Notes under the pieces: model-generated
What the model saw: the letters and a program-made list of their open reading frames with translations, nothing else
Database searches by the model: none
What the model was told of the DNA's origin: nothing
DNA from: JBCCTX01 sp965263105
GTDB lineage: Bacteria > Bacteroidota > Bacteroidia > J057
Length of the DNA stretch: 64,000 bases
Direction of reading: 5' to 3'
Assembly: GCA_965263105.1 (NCBI GenBank)
Contig: CBDHGL010000003.1
Coordinates: 1,178,001 to 1,242,000, forward strand
Translations under genes and position numbers: made by a program
Part shown: positions 1-8,952 of the stretch, one piece after another
Numbering within the stretch: position 1 is the first letter of the stretch
How the letters are laid out: the number at the start of each line of letters is the position of its first letter

Positions 1-2367
1 CCAGATTTCTTATTCCTCAAAGATACGGATGGAGATGATATAGCCGATGTCCGAGAAGTATTGTTCAGCGGTTGGGGAACTTATGATACCCATGCCGGGC
101 CTTCGAATCTCAAGTACGGATTTGATAATTGGATATGGGGGACAGTGGGATATTCGGGATTTAAAGGAAAGGTAGGAGGAAAAGAACTTCAATTTACTAT
201 GGGGGTTTATCGCTTCAAACCTGATGGAAGTGAACTAGAGTATATTACCAAATTTACCAACAATACCTGGGGCTTGGGCTTCAATGAGGAATTTGATGTA
301 TTTGGTTCCACGGCAAATAATGAACACAGTACCCAGGTAGCCATTCCCGATCGGTATTTTGAGGGGGTAAAAGGAATGAGAACCGTCGGGAGCTTAAAAA
401 TTGACGGACACTATGGGGCTCGACCTATTACGCAGAATGTGCGTCAGGTTGATGTGCATATGGGCTTCACTGCTGCGGCGGGTATCAATCTGTACACGGC
501 CAGGAGCTTCCCCAAGGAATATTGGAACCAGATAGCCTTTGTTAATGAGCCCACCCTCCATTTGCTTCACCGAGCGATTCTGGAACGATCTGGAACGCGC
601 TATCAGGAACGAGATGGCTTTAATATAATGGCCAGCATGGATGAGTGGGTTTCCCCTGTCCATGCAGAAGTGGGCCCTGATGCGGCCCTTTGGGTAGCAG
701 ATTGGTATAATTTTATTGTTCAACACAACCCGACCCCTTCTGGCTTTGAAAATGGAGAGGGTAATGCCCATATAAATCCCCTACGAGACAAGCAAAGAGG
801 GCGTATATATAGGATTTCTTATTCAGGAAGGGAGGCTGAACCCAGTGAGCAACCCATTTTAAATGTGGATATACCTCAGTCTCTTGTCAAAGCCTTGAGC
901 AATAACAACCTGTTTTGGCGTATGCATGCTCAACGATTGATAGTGGAAAATAAGTTAGAATCTTTGATCCCAGACCTGGTTGCTTTGGTGAAAAATACTA
1001 CTACAGACATCTTGGGGTTGAATAACTCTGCTGTACATGCCTTATGGGCTTTGGAAGGCTTAGGAGCAATTGGGACAGGAAATCAGTCGGTAGATAAGGT
1101 GCTGCTTTCTGCCCTTGCGCATCCCGCGGCAGGGGTGAGAAAAACAGCAGTCAACATTATGCCTAAGACCGAAGATACCTTCGATATTCTTGTTGATGCA
1201 GGCACCTATTCGGACGCTGATATGCGCGTAGTTATGGCCGCAGTACTGTACTTAAATGAACTTCCTTCTTCGGATAAGGTGGGAGAGCACATTGCCGCAT
1301 TGAGTAGGGATAAGAGAGTCTATGAGGATTATTGGTGTTCAAAAGCCTTATATGCCATGGCTTCCAGACATAATAATGCCGTGGAGGCTGCATATTTGAG
1401 AGGGCCCAACTCGAATTCCTTATTTCGTGCAGAGCGGCCTTGGTTCCAACAAGATCCCAGCACTTGGGATACGGTCCACCTCCCCAAAAATTGGGCTAAG
1501 ACGACCAGGGAGGAGCTCAAAAGTTTTGATGGGATTGCCTGGCTCAGTCGGGATCTCGAATTGACGGCCACTGAAAGCCAAGCTCCCGCCACTATCCACT
1601 TGGGGAGGATGGATGATAGCGATTCTGTTCGCATAAATGGAAAATTAGTGGGATTTCAACGAAGAGATTGGATAGGCCCGCCGCATAATTACCCCATTCC
1701 CGCTCGGGCCTTAAAAGCAGGAAATAATACCCTTTCAATTTGGACCCATGACCGCAGAGGACCCGGAGGCTATTCGGGAGATCCTGCCGATTATTATCTC
1801 CAAACAGCCACTCGAAAGATTTCCTTAACAGGCCCCTGGAAATATAAGGTACTTGAAAATTTTCTCGATAAGTCCTCTTCTTTTAAGGGCCCGCAGGAGA
1901 TGGCTGTACGCTTTTTGCAAGCCTATGGGGATAAAAATGGGCAGACAGAGGTAGCTGTCGAACCCCTTTCAAAGGCGGATCGTCAAATTTATCTCAAAAC
2001 GGTAAGGGACTTAATGAAATACGACAGGCCTTTCTTTACGGTAAAGGCAGGGGAGACGGTCGAAATTATTTTCGAAAACGTGGACGCTATGCAGCACAAT
2101 TTCCTCCTGCTCCAACCAGGCAGCTTGGAGAAAGTTGGGGCAGCTGCTGACTTATTGGCAGCAGATCCCAAGGGAAGTGACATGCAATACATTCCCACTC
2201 TACCGGAGGTGATTTTTGCCTCAGACTTAGTAGACCCCAATGAAACTGTTCGTTTGCGCTTTACTGCCCCGGAAGAACCAGGTGAGTATCCCTATGTCTG
2301 TACCTTTCCCGGGCACTGGAGATTAATGAATGGGGTCATGAAGGTAAAAGAAGCCGATGGGGCCTGA
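1..2367 (+). CDS. Membrane-bound dehydrogenase-type protein with C-terminal cupredoxin (5' truncated)
   Basis: The reading frame is open from base 1, so the true start lies outside the window; 788 residues are visible. The opening stretch (DTDGDD..., GWGTYDTHAG, NWIWGTVGYSGF) is typical of the putative membrane-bound dehydrogenase beta-propeller family common in Bacteroidota and Planctomycetota. It is followed by an alpha-helical HEAT-like part (about residues 300-440), then a jelly-roll segment resembling the sugar-binding module of sialate O-acetylesterases (about 485-610; motif DDSDSVRINGKLVG), then an azurin/plastocyanin-like domain (about 675-785). The last domain keeps a full set of type 1 copper ligands: His in MQHNF, Cys and His in YVCTFPGHW, and Met in RLMNG. 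I infer an exported redox protein acting on a sugar-like substrate; the substrate is unknown. Confidence 0.8.
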   Translation, partial: PDFLFLKDTDGDDIADVREVLFSGWGTYDTHAGPSNLKYGFDNWIWGTVGYSGFKGKVGGKELQFTMGVYRFKPDGSELEYITKFTNNTWGLGFNEEFDVFGSTANNEHSTQVAIPDRYFEGVKGMRTVGSLKIDGHYGARPITQNVRQVDVHMGFTAAAGINLYTARSFPKEYWNQIAFVNEPTLHLLHRAILERSGTRYQERDGFNIMASMDEWVSPVHAEVGPDAALWVADWYNFIVQHNPTPSGFENGEGNAHINPLRDKQRGRIYRISYSGREAEPSEQPILNVDIPQSLVKALSNNNLFWRMHAQRLIVENKLESLIPDLVALVKNTTTDILGLNNSAVHALWALEGLGAIGTGNQSVDKVLLSALAHPAAGVRKTAVNIMPKTEDTFDILVDAGTYSDADMRVVMAAVLYLNELPSSDKVGEHIAALSRDKRVYEDYWCSKALYAMASRHNNAVEAAYLRGPNSNSLFRAERPWFQQDPSTWDTVHLPKNWAKTTREELKSFDGIAWLSRDLELTATESQAPATIHLGRMDDSDSVRINGKLVGFQRRDWIGPPHNYPIPARALKAGNNTLSIWTHDRRGPGGYSGDPADYYLQTATRKISLTGPWKYKVLENFLDKSSSFKGPQEMAVRFLQAYGDKNGQTEVAVEPLSKADRQIYLKTVRDLMKYDRPFFTVKAGETVEIIFENVDAMQHNFLLLQPGSLEKVGAAADLLAADPKGSDMQYIPTLPEVIFASDLVDPNETVRLRFTAPEEPGEYPYVCTFPGHWRLMNGVMKVKEADGA

Positions 2368-2379
2368 TTCAGTAAGAGT

Positions 2380-4587
2380 TTATTTTCTCCTCTCCTTAAA
2401 TTTTAGTCGACTAAAGGTATAACTTGTATTGGTATAGATATTCAACAAGGGTATATCAACCCCAATAAAAGCCCCCAAGCGATATTTGGCGCTTGGATCA
2501 ACCCGTATTTCGTCCTGGCTTATTTTCCTGAGGGAAGCACTTCGCTGAAAACCGATCCCTGCAGACACGGGCACGTCAGGGAAGCCCAGTATTAGGTGGG
2601 CTCCAGGAGCGAAGATATTTTCAAAGGATGCCGCTGCTGGAAGGGATACAAATTGGTTATTATCATTGAGCCTAAATAAGGTAATGGCCCCTAGGTCCAC
2701 TGCTGAAAGAAAAAGGGATAGAGAGGCGCCATTTCCCTTTTGCGTCTTCCAGAGCTTCGTGCTAGCAGCAATACCTATGGGAGCGGTAAATAGCATCACC
2801 TCATTTCTAAATCCCAGCTTGGAAAAAGAAGGAGCTTCCCATCCAAATGAAGGACCCGCAAAGGCATTGATCGATATATTAAGCGGTGATTCTCGTTTTA
2901 TCCGAGAGCTACCCGAAGGCAGAGCAAACCTCTCAATGATTTCAGATACGTCTTCCGCATCATCGGTGGTCAATACGGTAGAGACAAAAGAACCATAGTA
3001 AAATATTTTCTCGGCAGTTTTGAAGTATTTGTTTCCTCCTCCGGAAGCTTCCAAGGTATCTAATACACTCCCAAAACCTCCAAACATTCGACTCAAATCC
3101 ATGAAGGCCAAGCCCAGGAAGTAGGCTTTATTTTGAAAATTTCGGGAAGCTACGGTGTCTTTATTAGAATTTATTGCGGCTTTTACATGGGAAAAGAAAT
3201 CCACAGCATAAGGGGCTGCGTCCTCAACTGCTTGGGTGAAATAGTGTATATCAGAGAGGGAATTGACTAAGGGCTTAAGCTTCGAATCAGAAGAAACATT
3301 GAGGGCCGAGACGAAGCCTACTACGTCGTTGAATACCCTCACACTATTAACTACGATTTTCCGTAAATCTGCCTCTTTTTTCACAAATAGCGGCTCATCG
3401 GAAGGGGGGATTCTTTGTCCAATGTCCAGGGCATCGTTCAGCTGTTCTTCCCCATTCTCAGACCAGTTGATCTCTCCTGCTACCAATTGATCAAAATTTT
3501 CCAGGAAGATATTTTGTAAAGGAAAAGCCTCATATTCTGGTTTTACTTCAAGACTATTAGCCAAGTCTAAATTCCCAGCGTTAGACTTGGGTAAGTAAAC
3601 TTGAATAGGGCGAATTCTTTCGTATAAGAGTCCTAGAAATATCCTGCGAAATATGGGGTCATTGGCAATGCGACTAATGGCCTCAGGTCCTACCCAGGTA
3701 CTTAGCTGAGATTGAAAACTCTCAGAAATAATAGAGGCGAGCTTCATCCCACTAGCGAGATTAGGGTCGATTTCTTCCCATTCTGGTAAAGAGGAGAATT
3801 CTCTAATAACCTGCGAAGGATTGGGGTTTTTTATCAAGTTAAAAGAGAAAAAGATAGACTTAAACGCCAAATACCCTTTGGTATCTAGTTCAAGGCGTTT
3901 TCGAATGGTAGGGCTTGAAATCGTTCTGTCCACATTAAATAATAGGCTATCAATATCTTCCTGAAAGGCACCCCCCAGCATCTTTATTCTTCCAGAATAC
4001 AAATAGGCGTCTACATACGTCAGAATATCTAGGGTTTGGGGAAATAGGCCTTTGAGAATTTCCTCTTCAGTTAGCTGCTCCCGAAACCGCTCGAAGAAGG
4101 CTACATAAATTTCTTCTTTAAACCTCTTGGCTAAAAATCTTCCTACTCCATCTATAGCCGTTGACGGAAAGGTGGAGCCATCCCCACCAGAGGGAGCTGA
4201 AGCAGCTGTTTCAGGGTTCACTGACTCAAATCCAGCCGGTGCATTGTCGGCAAGTCCTTCGCCTCCAAAATAGGTGGATAAAAATCTGTTTTGGTCTAGT
4301 CTATCCTTGAGGTCGGGGAAACTCATTCTCATCCCAATGTAGGCTTCTTCTTCTTCCACAAAGTACTTGGAGAGGACATCCTGTAAATACTCAAGAACTT
4401 CTGGCTCTTCCAGGGGAAAGGAAATATCTTCCTCAATGGGATCTATGTCTAATAATTCCACAAGCAGCTCTGTGTCTTCATAGATGCGAAAAACGGGACT
4501 ATGAGGGTTTTGGCTGAAAAGGGAAAAGGGTACCAGGAGAATCCAATAAATGAAAGGGTTTTTTGCCGGGTTGAGGGTTGCTTTCAT
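2380..4587 (-). CDS. Large exported protein of unknown function, last gene of three-gene operon
   Basis: A 735-residue protein that I do not recognise. It has an N-terminal hydrophobic segment (residues 12-25, ending near SLFSQ) that looks like a signal peptide. A very acidic stretch follows (about 35-80, rich in Glu/Asp). The middle (100-560) is predicted mostly helical. The last 150 residues alternate short hydrophobic strands with Gly/aromatic turns (FAGPSFGW, YRLGAFIGVDIPLL, TNTSYTFSRLKF), as in outer-membrane beta-barrels. It starts 21 bp after the stop of the subtilisin-like gene and is transcribed with it. An outer-membrane or periplasmic partner or substrate of that protease is an inference only. 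Confidence 0.6.
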   Translation of the reverse strand: MKATLNPAKNPFIYWILLVPFSLFSQNPHSPVFRIYEDTELLVELLDIDPIEEDISFPLEEPEVLEYLQDVLSKYFVEEEEAYIGMRMSFPDLKDRLDQNRFLSTYFGGEGLADNAPAGFESVNPETAASAPSGGDGSTFPSTAIDGVGRFLAKRFKEEIYVAFFERFREQLTEEEILKGLFPQTLDILTYVDAYLYSGRIKMLGGAFQEDIDSLLFNVDRTISSPTIRKRLELDTKGYLAFKSIFFSFNLIKNPNPSQVIREFSSLPEWEEIDPNLASGMKLASIISESFQSQLSTWVGPEAISRIANDPIFRRIFLGLLYERIRPIQVYLPKSNAGNLDLANSLEVKPEYEAFPLQNIFLENFDQLVAGEINWSENGEEQLNDALDIGQRIPPSDEPLFVKKEADLRKIVVNSVRVFNDVVGFVSALNVSSDSKLKPLVNSLSDIHYFTQAVEDAAPYAVDFFSHVKAAINSNKDTVASRNFQNKAYFLGLAFMDLSRMFGGFGSVLDTLEASGGGNKYFKTAEKIFYYGSFVSTVLTTDDAEDVSEIIERFALPSGSSRIKRESPLNISINAFAGPSFGWEAPSFSKLGFRNEVMLFTAPIGIAASTKLWKTQKGNGASLSLFLSAVDLGAITLFRLNDNNQFVSLPAAASFENIFAPGAHLILGFPDVPVSAGIGFQRSASLRKISQDEIRVDPSAKYRLGAFIGVDIPLLNIYTNTSYTFSRLKFKERRK

Positions 4588-4608
4588 CAGGTCTTTTGAG
4601 TTAGGTTT

Positions 4609-5757
4609 TTAAACAGATATGGGTTTCGTAAAATGTATAACTGGATAAGGGCTTAACGATTGGGAATTTACGACTTTTTGAATGGTATTCTCTTTCAAAA
4701 TCCTTTTGATTGAATCTGGATCTTTTTGGGTAGACACACTGTGGATGAGGGCGACAAAAGCAGTTGCAATAGGCGTGGCAAAAGAGCTTCCTCCAATTCG
4801 GGGGAAGTTTCGCCGGATGGATTCATCCAAAAAATGTTCTGGCATCACTTCCAAACTGGGAGCAAAAATGAAATCATGAGGCAAGAAGGGAGAATTGCTT
4901 CCCCCGAGAAAAGGCTTGGTATCTACAGAACCTACCCCAATGCACGAAGAAGATCCCCCTGGGAATCGAATTTCGTTGGGTTTATTTCCTATGGAAGCCA
5001 CCCACGTGATATTATGTTCTCGGGCTTTCAGAATGCAAGTTTCATATCCCTTCTTCTGGTAAATCTCATGATGCATGGAAAAGGATAGGGAAATGACATC
5101 TATTTCCTTTTCTATGCACCAATCCACTGCCCGGTCCAGGATTTCTTTTTTGATACCCGAATTACGGTTTCGGATAATCTTTACAATGTGAAGGTCGCAT
5201 TCATAAGCAGCTCCAATGAAAGGCACCTTATTGGCTGCCAGTATGCCCGCACAATACGTCCCATGTCCATCTTTATCTTTGACCTTGTCTATCCCCTCGG
5301 CATTAAAAGTTGCGGGCATTCGGGCATTAAAACATTTAGAATCTGACAACTGGTCCTTGATAAATGGATTATTCCCGTCCACACCCGTATCCAAAAGAGC
5401 TATTTTTACTTTCCGTGGAGCATCGATGCTGGATTCATATAACTCCCATAAAATGGGAAGCCCCAGATCCCTGACCTTTTCAGATAGTAAGTGGGCCTTC
5501 TGTATGACCACAGGATTGTCCACTACAAATCTCCAACTCTGTGGAGTATAATGGTCTGCTGGAGCTGTTCCTCCTGCCCAGATATATCGATTTGGAGCTA
5601 TTTCATACCACTCATCTATCCCTTTATACATCTCCCCTTTTACCTTGCGTTGAAAGCGGATGAATCGATTTTTGGGGAGGACTCCTGATTGAGATGACTC
5701 GCGGCTAGGCCTCCCTTCCCTTACGTATAGATTCTTTTTTAGAAATATTCTTTTCAT
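4609..5757 (-). CDS. Subtilisin-like S8 serine protease with N-terminal SH3-like region
   Basis: A 382-residue S8 peptidase with the complete catalytic set visible: Asp in KIALLDTGVDG (about 120), His in DGHGTYCAGILAA (about 165), oxyanion Asn in ASIGN (about 258) and Ser in GGSSFATP (about 325). No signal peptide is evident. Residues 40-70 (EWYEIAPNRYIWAGG) resemble the end of a bacterial SH3-like fold seen in peptidoglycan-associated hydrolases. Without a secretion signal it probably acts in the cytoplasm or at the inner membrane. It starts 3 bp after the stop of the upstream membrane-protein gene, implying translational coupling. The physiological substrate is unknown. Confidence 0.88.
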   Translation of the reverse strand: MKRIFLKKNLYVREGRPSRESSQSGVLPKNRFIRFQRKVKGEMYKGIDEWYEIAPNRYIWAGGTAPADHYTPQSWRFVVDNPVVIQKAHLLSEKVRDLGLPILWELYESSIDAPRKVKIALLDTGVDGNNPFIKDQLSDSKCFNARMPATFNAEGIDKVKDKDGHGTYCAGILAANKVPFIGAAYECDLHIVKIIRNRNSGIKKEILDRAVDWCIEKEIDVISLSFSMHHEIYQKKGYETCILKAREHNITWVASIGNKPNEIRFPGGSSSCIGVGSVDTKPFLGGSNSPFLPHDFIFAPSLEVMPEHFLDESIRRNFPRIGGSSFATPIATAFVALIHSVSTQKDPDSIKRILKENTIQKVVNSQSLSPYPVIHFTKPISV

Positions 5758-5760
5758 GGC

Positions 5761-7161
5761 CTATCCTTCAATGGTACTTTGCGTGTCTTTAGAACTCTTG
5801 GGGCGCGTGCCGGCATGTCTTATATGGACAAATCTATTGAGTAAATCAAACCAGAAGGGGGCACCTAGGGAAATGGCAATGGCAAAAATGAATAAGCCTA
5901 AAAAGTGAATGAAAATTTGAGCGTGGTTATTTTCATCCCAATAGGCAAGGTTTTGTTCATTCCACCCAATACCCATCAAGGAAGACTTTTTTCCAATTTG
6001 GTGAATATATTGACTAAGTTCTTCTCCCTGGGTGTATAGATGATTGGCCGTGCTATCTTGTAGAAGTTGCTCTTTTGCCCAAGCAAGGGTCTTAGAAATA
6101 AGGACAGCTTGAAGAGCTGTATCTGCTATATTATTCTCCTTTTCAATAGCTTCCTCAAGGTACATGGGGAGTTCCTGTTCCAGGTTTTTCAAAGCCATCT
6201 GCTGTGCCCTGAAGGACTGTTCGAGGGCATTAAGTTGTTGGGCAAGATCAACGCGAAAAAGGGTATCCCCACCTTTTGAAGGCTCAATAGCAATGCTTTC
6301 CGCAGCTGCCATTAGGACCTTCCTCCCTTCATCCGATTCATTGAGATGCTTGGAGACCTGAAAGGGGTTTACATTAAACAATAGCCCTAGCATCAATCCA
6401 ATAAAAAATAGCCAGCGCTGGGCTTCTCTTTTGTACCAACCTTGTACCTGAGACATCGTATCATCAAACCATTGCTCCACTTGTGCCCCAAAAAGCGTCA
6501 CATTTCCCATACTTTCTTTATGGAATTGGCGCAAGATTTTCTGAGTTTGGGGTTCTACCTCAAACCATTCATCCTCTCTATCGTTACGGGGGATCTTATC
6601 AAACTTACCCAGGGCTATATTCTGCTCACCGATAACCTCGACAAAAATTTTGGAAAATAATCCGCCCGGTATGTATGCCGTGTGCTTATCAATGGATTTT
6701 TGTCTGCCAAGTCGAGTATATCTGGGGCTTTCCAAAATTTGCTTTGCTAACTCATTTTCGGGTGCCTGATTTGTTCCGTGGAGGTTTTTTCGGTAGTAAT
6801 TTCCCCATACGTACAGATAGACAAAGCTAAAGAGTAGAAATATCCAGGAATGCCATAATATCACCATTTTGTATTGGGATACAAAGTTATCTAAGAAAGA
6901 GGGAGGCTTTATCCCAAATTGGGTAAATGCTATACCTGTTCCCGCCAAAATCAGCAAAATAGTCGCGACCAGGGTCTGAGACTTGCGATAGTGCTTGGGT
7001 TTGGTATCTCCTGTCATATCATAGATGGCCTCTCGAAGCATTTTTCCCCGAGAGTTTCGGAAGTTGGCAATCAATTCTTGAAAAGAGGTGGCCAATAGAC
7101 TGAACAAAAGAAAAACGAAGATAAGGCCTATAACTACCTCTAGTATTTGTGAGTCGAACAT
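5761..7161 (-). CDS. Five-TM membrane protein of unknown function, first gene of protease operon
   Basis: A 466-residue integral membrane protein. Hydrophobic segments lie at about 5-27, 62-82, 100-122, 248-265 and 420-445. A long, charged, probably coiled-coil region (about 285-405) lies between the last two. The N-terminus (VVIGLIFVFLLFSLLATS) and C-terminus (GAPFWFDLLNRF) look like those of a widespread uncharacterised membrane family that I cannot name. It is the promoter-proximal gene of a minus-strand operon and precedes the S8 protease by 3 bp. A scaffold or sensor for the protease is a reasonable inference, not shown by sequence. Confidence 0.65.
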   Translation of the reverse strand: MFDSQILEVVIGLIFVFLLFSLLATSFQELIANFRNSRGKMLREAIYDMTGDTKPKHYRKSQTLVATILLILAGTGIAFTQFGIKPPSFLDNFVSQYKMVILWHSWIFLLFSFVYLYVWGNYYRKNLHGTNQAPENELAKQILESPRYTRLGRQKSIDKHTAYIPGGLFSKIFVEVIGEQNIALGKFDKIPRNDREDEWFEVEPQTQKILRQFHKESMGNVTLFGAQVEQWFDDTMSQVQGWYKREAQRWLFFIGLMLGLLFNVNPFQVSKHLNESDEGRKVLMAAAESIAIEPSKGGDTLFRVDLAQQLNALEQSFRAQQMALKNLEQELPMYLEEAIEKENNIADTALQAVLISKTLAWAKEQLLQDSTANHLYTQGEELSQYIHQIGKKSSLMGIGWNEQNLAYWDENNHAQIFIHFLGLFIFAIAISLGAPFWFDLLNRFVHIRHAGTRPKSSKDTQSTIEG

Positions 7162-7236
7162 AATGTGCGGTTAGTAGTGCTTAATACAAGGAAAGGTTGG
7201 GGCAGAAATGGGCATGCTTACTTTTTGAATAATAAG

Positions 7237-7268
7237 ATAAACCCTATTTCGACAAATATAGGGTTTAT
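7237..7268. repeat. Perfect 11-bp inverted repeat
   Basis: ATAAACCCTAT at 7237-7247 is exactly repeated in inverse at 7258-7268, with a 10-nt spacer. It lies just upstream of the membrane-protein/protease operon in a 315-bp gap. There is no T-run on either side, so it is not a standard terminator; an operator-like site or mRNA leader hairpin is possible. Confidence 0.5.
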
Positions 7269-7380
7269 TCCGAAATGTTGCATGGAAGGGGAGTTTGGTT
7301 GGTTAGTCCACAGTCAATGCAGATCGGCCGAGAACGTTTATTCCTTGATAGGACTCACGTCCCATCCTAATGATATGGCA

Positions 7381-7412
7381 CCCCTTCAGGACTCATATTA
7401 GTCCTGAAGGGG
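7381..7412. repeat. Perfect 13-bp inverted repeat (hairpin) downstream of natB
   Basis: CCCCTTCAGGACT at 7381-7393 pairs exactly with 7400-7412 across a 6-nt loop. It sits between the end of the ABC permease gene (7477) and the next operon start (7161). The stem is strong enough to stop or stabilise transcripts, but neither strand has a clear T-tract after it. The rest of 7162-7476 shows no gene. Confidence 0.6.
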
Positions 7413-7476
7413 CCACATAAAACCAGGTGAGAACCTTCAAAAAAACTGTGGTCTGTGATCTGATAACTACCAACTA

Positions 7477-8781
7477 TTACGAATACCTCAACCAGCGAAA
7501 CAGTTCTTTAAAAGAAGGCTTTTTTCCATACATAAGAATCCCCACTCGATAAATTTTCGCAGCCAACCAAATACAGCCCCAAATGGTCAAGGCCAATAGG
7601 CCTAGGGATAATAGGACCTCGTACCAGGGAACCTCTGTAATCCCAATTCTTCCCATCATAAGAATGGGGGAGAAGAAGGGAAAGATGGACCCAAAGACCG
7701 CTAAGCCAGAATTGGGGTTTTGTATGACACTAAACATGATCATTAAAGGGATGACCAAGGTCATTATAATAGGGGTAGTAAATTGTTGGGCATCTTGAAT
7801 ATTGTCAACTGCTGCACCAGCAGCAGCCATGAGAGAACCATACAGCAAGAACCCGCCAACAAAGTATAACGGGAAGAGCCACAGGATACTCCATTTAAAG
7901 GAAGCTATACCGATATTGATCTCATCCAACATGTTTTGAGCTTCTACGCCGCTTCCTTCTGTGGCTGCCTGAACCTGAGCAATATCCACCTCTGATGGGC
8001 CGATGAAACTTCCCGCTACAGCCGAAAAAATCAAAAAAGAACCCGCGGAAATAGTTGCCAGAAGTAAAAACTGTGTCAAGCCCGCGGAGGCCAGTGCAAG
8101 CACTTTCCCCATCATGAACTGAAAGGGCTTAACCGAGGAGACGATAATTTCAACGATTCGGTTGGTTTTTTCTTCTATGACACCTTGCATGAGGATACTT
8201 CCAAAAATGGCTAACATCATATACATCAAAAATCCCATAATGTACCCCGCAGCACTCGCCACCCAAGAGTTGGATTCTTTTCCATCTTTAATGGTACGAC
8301 TCGTGAGGGTAAAATCGAGTTGGTCCAATTCTTCCTGAGCCAGACCAGCCTGTTCCAGTTTATAGGATTCAATGATACCCCTGAGGCTTCGCTCCACCGT
8401 TTCTTGTAAGCCAATGTTGATATTGTCGGTACTGTGAAATCGGTACATGAGTCTAGGGTTTACCGAAGCGAGTTGTTCTTCCGAGGGAAGTTCGAGTATG
8501 GCAACTTTATTCCCTTTTCTAGCCATTAACTCATTTAGGCTAGAGTCGGCCACCCATTCGTATTGAACATTGTCGTTTTGGGAACTTAGTTTCTGAAAAA
8601 TTGCCGGACTGTCCTTACCGGGTATGAGAAAAGTATAGGATTCTTCCTCTGTGAACATAAATGCGGCTATCTGGATCCCGAATATGAAGATCATAAGTAT
8701 AGGGATCAGCAAAATCCCTAGCCAAAAACTTTTTTTGCTGACTATATTGAGGTATTCTCTTTTGAATATGGTGTAAATCAT
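7477..8781 (-). CDS. ABC-2 type transporter permease (NatB-like)
   Basis: A 434-residue permease of the NatB/ABC-2 type. One TM helix near the N-terminus (about 20-42) is followed by a large extracytoplasmic segment (about 45-170) and a bundle of five or six TM helices (about 175-415). The segment GVIEEKTNRIVEIIVSSVKP before the bundle is characteristic of the family. It follows the matching ATPase gene on the same strand, with a 171-bp gap carrying a TCTGTGG repeat. NatAB-type exporters expel Na+ or small toxic compounds; the substrate here cannot be told. Confidence 0.88.
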   Translation of the reverse strand: MIYTIFKREYLNIVSKKSFWLGILLIPILMIFIFGIQIAAFMFTEEESYTFLIPGKDSPAIFQKLSSQNDNVQYEWVADSSLNELMARKGNKVAILELPSEEQLASVNPRLMYRFHSTDNINIGLQETVERSLRGIIESYKLEQAGLAQEELDQLDFTLTSRTIKDGKESNSWVASAAGYIMGFLMYMMLAIFGSILMQGVIEEKTNRIVEIIVSSVKPFQFMMGKVLALASAGLTQFLLLATISAGSFLIFSAVAGSFIGPSEVDIAQVQAATEGSGVEAQNMLDEINIGIASFKWSILWLFPLYFVGGFLLYGSLMAAAGAAVDNIQDAQQFTTPIIMTLVIPLMIMFSVIQNPNSGLAVFGSIFPFFSPILMMGRIGITEVPWYEVLLSLGLLALTIWGCIWLAAKIYRVGILMYGKKPSFKELFRWLRYS

Positions 8782-8914
8782 GTTGAGGGGAGTTTAGTTT
8801 GGTGAATTTTTAGAGAGTTAGATTAGGGTCCACAGTAAACGGTCCACGGATTTTTGAAAAGGTTTTTTTTTCCTGGGTAGAAGAATCAAAATATTGGGTT
8901 TTAAAGTATTCTTC

Positions 8915-8945
8915 TGTGGTCTGTGGTCTGTGGTCTGTGGTCTGT
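8915..8945. repeat. Tandem TCTGTGG heptamer repeat
   Basis: About four copies of the 7-mer TCTGTGG run head to tail in the gap between the ABC ATPase and permease genes. A shorter related stretch (CTGTGGTCTGTGATCTG) lies at about 7448-7464, just beyond the other end of the permease gene. The arrangement looks like slippage-prone simple sequence of unknown role. Confidence 0.6.
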
Positions 8946-8952
8946 CAACCAA

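Noticed and set aside
7165..7401. 78-codon plus-strand ORF in the gap after natB
   Set aside because: It covers both perfect hairpins of the gap and has no homologous-looking motif or ribosome-binding context.
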